Positions 63,832 to 64,000 of a stretch of 64,000 bases of DNA are shown here, piece by piece (position 1 is the first letter of the stretch; each line of letters begins with the position of its first letter). Where the stretch lies: positions 281,987-345,986 of the forward strand of contig CAWBSE010000002.1 in the NCBI GenBank assembly GCA_963791425.1. Direction: 5' to 3'. Under the pieces are notes generated by a model. The model searched no databases, was not told where the DNA came from, and saw only the letters and a list, made by a program, of their open reading frames with translations. A program made the translations under genes and the position numbers. This DNA is from DATBLE01 sp963791425 (GTDB lineage: Bacteria; Actinomycetota; Thermoleophilia; Gaiellales; Gaiellaceae).

Positions 63832-64000
63832 TTTGAAGACCAGCTGCGGCACCGGCCGCTGCCGCTCCAGAAACGACCCTAGCGGCCTTCGGCGCGTCTC
63901 CGGCTACAAGCGGTCTACCACGAGCTCGCCTGCAGCTCGAGCAGAGCGGTCCTGGAGACCTGGGTTCGCACGGCCATCCGGTGACGGCGGTGACGCGGGT
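63832..64000. repeat. Direct repeat, copy 2: tRNA-Sec 5' half without its 3' half
   Basis: Bases 63832-63868 match the 5' half of tRNA-Sec (one difference, G to A in the anticodon stem) and are followed by the same upstream flank, including the -10 element, to the window edge. To the left, the 3' half is absent: the sequence breaks exactly at the anticodon loop. This copy could at most yield a truncated RNA. The repeat continues beyond the window, so its full length is unknown. Confidence 0.85.

Overview
The window is about 70% GC, gene-dense and short-spaced, with many GTG and TTG starts. It carries a LexA box of the actinobacterial type (CGAACATGTGTTCG), two principal-type sigma-70 genes, an A-type RNase P RNA and recurrent DUF3618/DUF1469, DHA2 and GH88 families. 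Together these point to a high-GC Actinomycetota, most likely class Thermoleophilia (Gaiellales/Solirubrobacterales-like). This placement is inferred from gene content; no marker phylogeny was run.

1-17.6 kb is mostly housekeeping: a polysaccharide deacetylase running in from the left edge, an NlpC/P60 peptidase, a remnant of a peptide-binding protein, an RpoD-like sigma factor, topoisomerase I, an operon of acyltransferase, 5'-3' exonuclease and AcuC-like deacetylase, a divergent two-component pair, a MarR-regulated tandem of DHA2 exporters, rnpB, rpmE overlapping a second sigma factor, lexA with its SOS box, and tRNA-Leu(GAG). 17.6-33 kb holds tldD/tldE with a GDSL hydrolase, secG, a decayed katG, an aquaporin, a glycosyltransferase, methylmalonyl-CoA mutase, an ABC exporter with a MoaD-MoaE fusion, and an aminopeptidase, M50 protease and LOG operon. 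33-42 kb holds a second histidine kinase/regulator pair, a D,D-carboxypeptidase and a five-gene overlapping operon selA, methyltransferase, selB, NfeD-like, GH88. 42-54 kb is envelope and transport: two SulP permeases, a DHA2 exporter, DUF1469/DUF3618, YihY, and a diacylglycerol kinase with a PAP2 phosphatase.

From about 54.0 kb the character changes. A 3' half of a tRNA-Lys(TTT) is followed by an intact tRNA-Sec (selC). A 9.3 kb accessory segment then ends in a second copy of the 5' half and promoter side of tRNA-Sec, so the segment is bounded by direct repeats of at least 169 bp. It carries a GNAT, a DUF1330 protein, an RCC1-propeller lipoprotein, a large secreted Ig-like protein and the most unusual gene of the window: a predicted transmembrane receptor joining a class III nucleotide cyclase, one membrane span, a YVTN beta-propeller and a complete family-5 solute-binding domain. 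selA, selB and selC together show that the organism makes selenocysteine.

Many otherwise conserved genes (selB, secG, tldD, tldE, a LOG gene, an aminopeptidase, a methyltransferase, an exporter) are broken by one- or two-base indels, often in G/C runs. I treat most of these as probable sequence errors. katG and the two peptide-transporter fragments also lack whole ends and look like real remnants.
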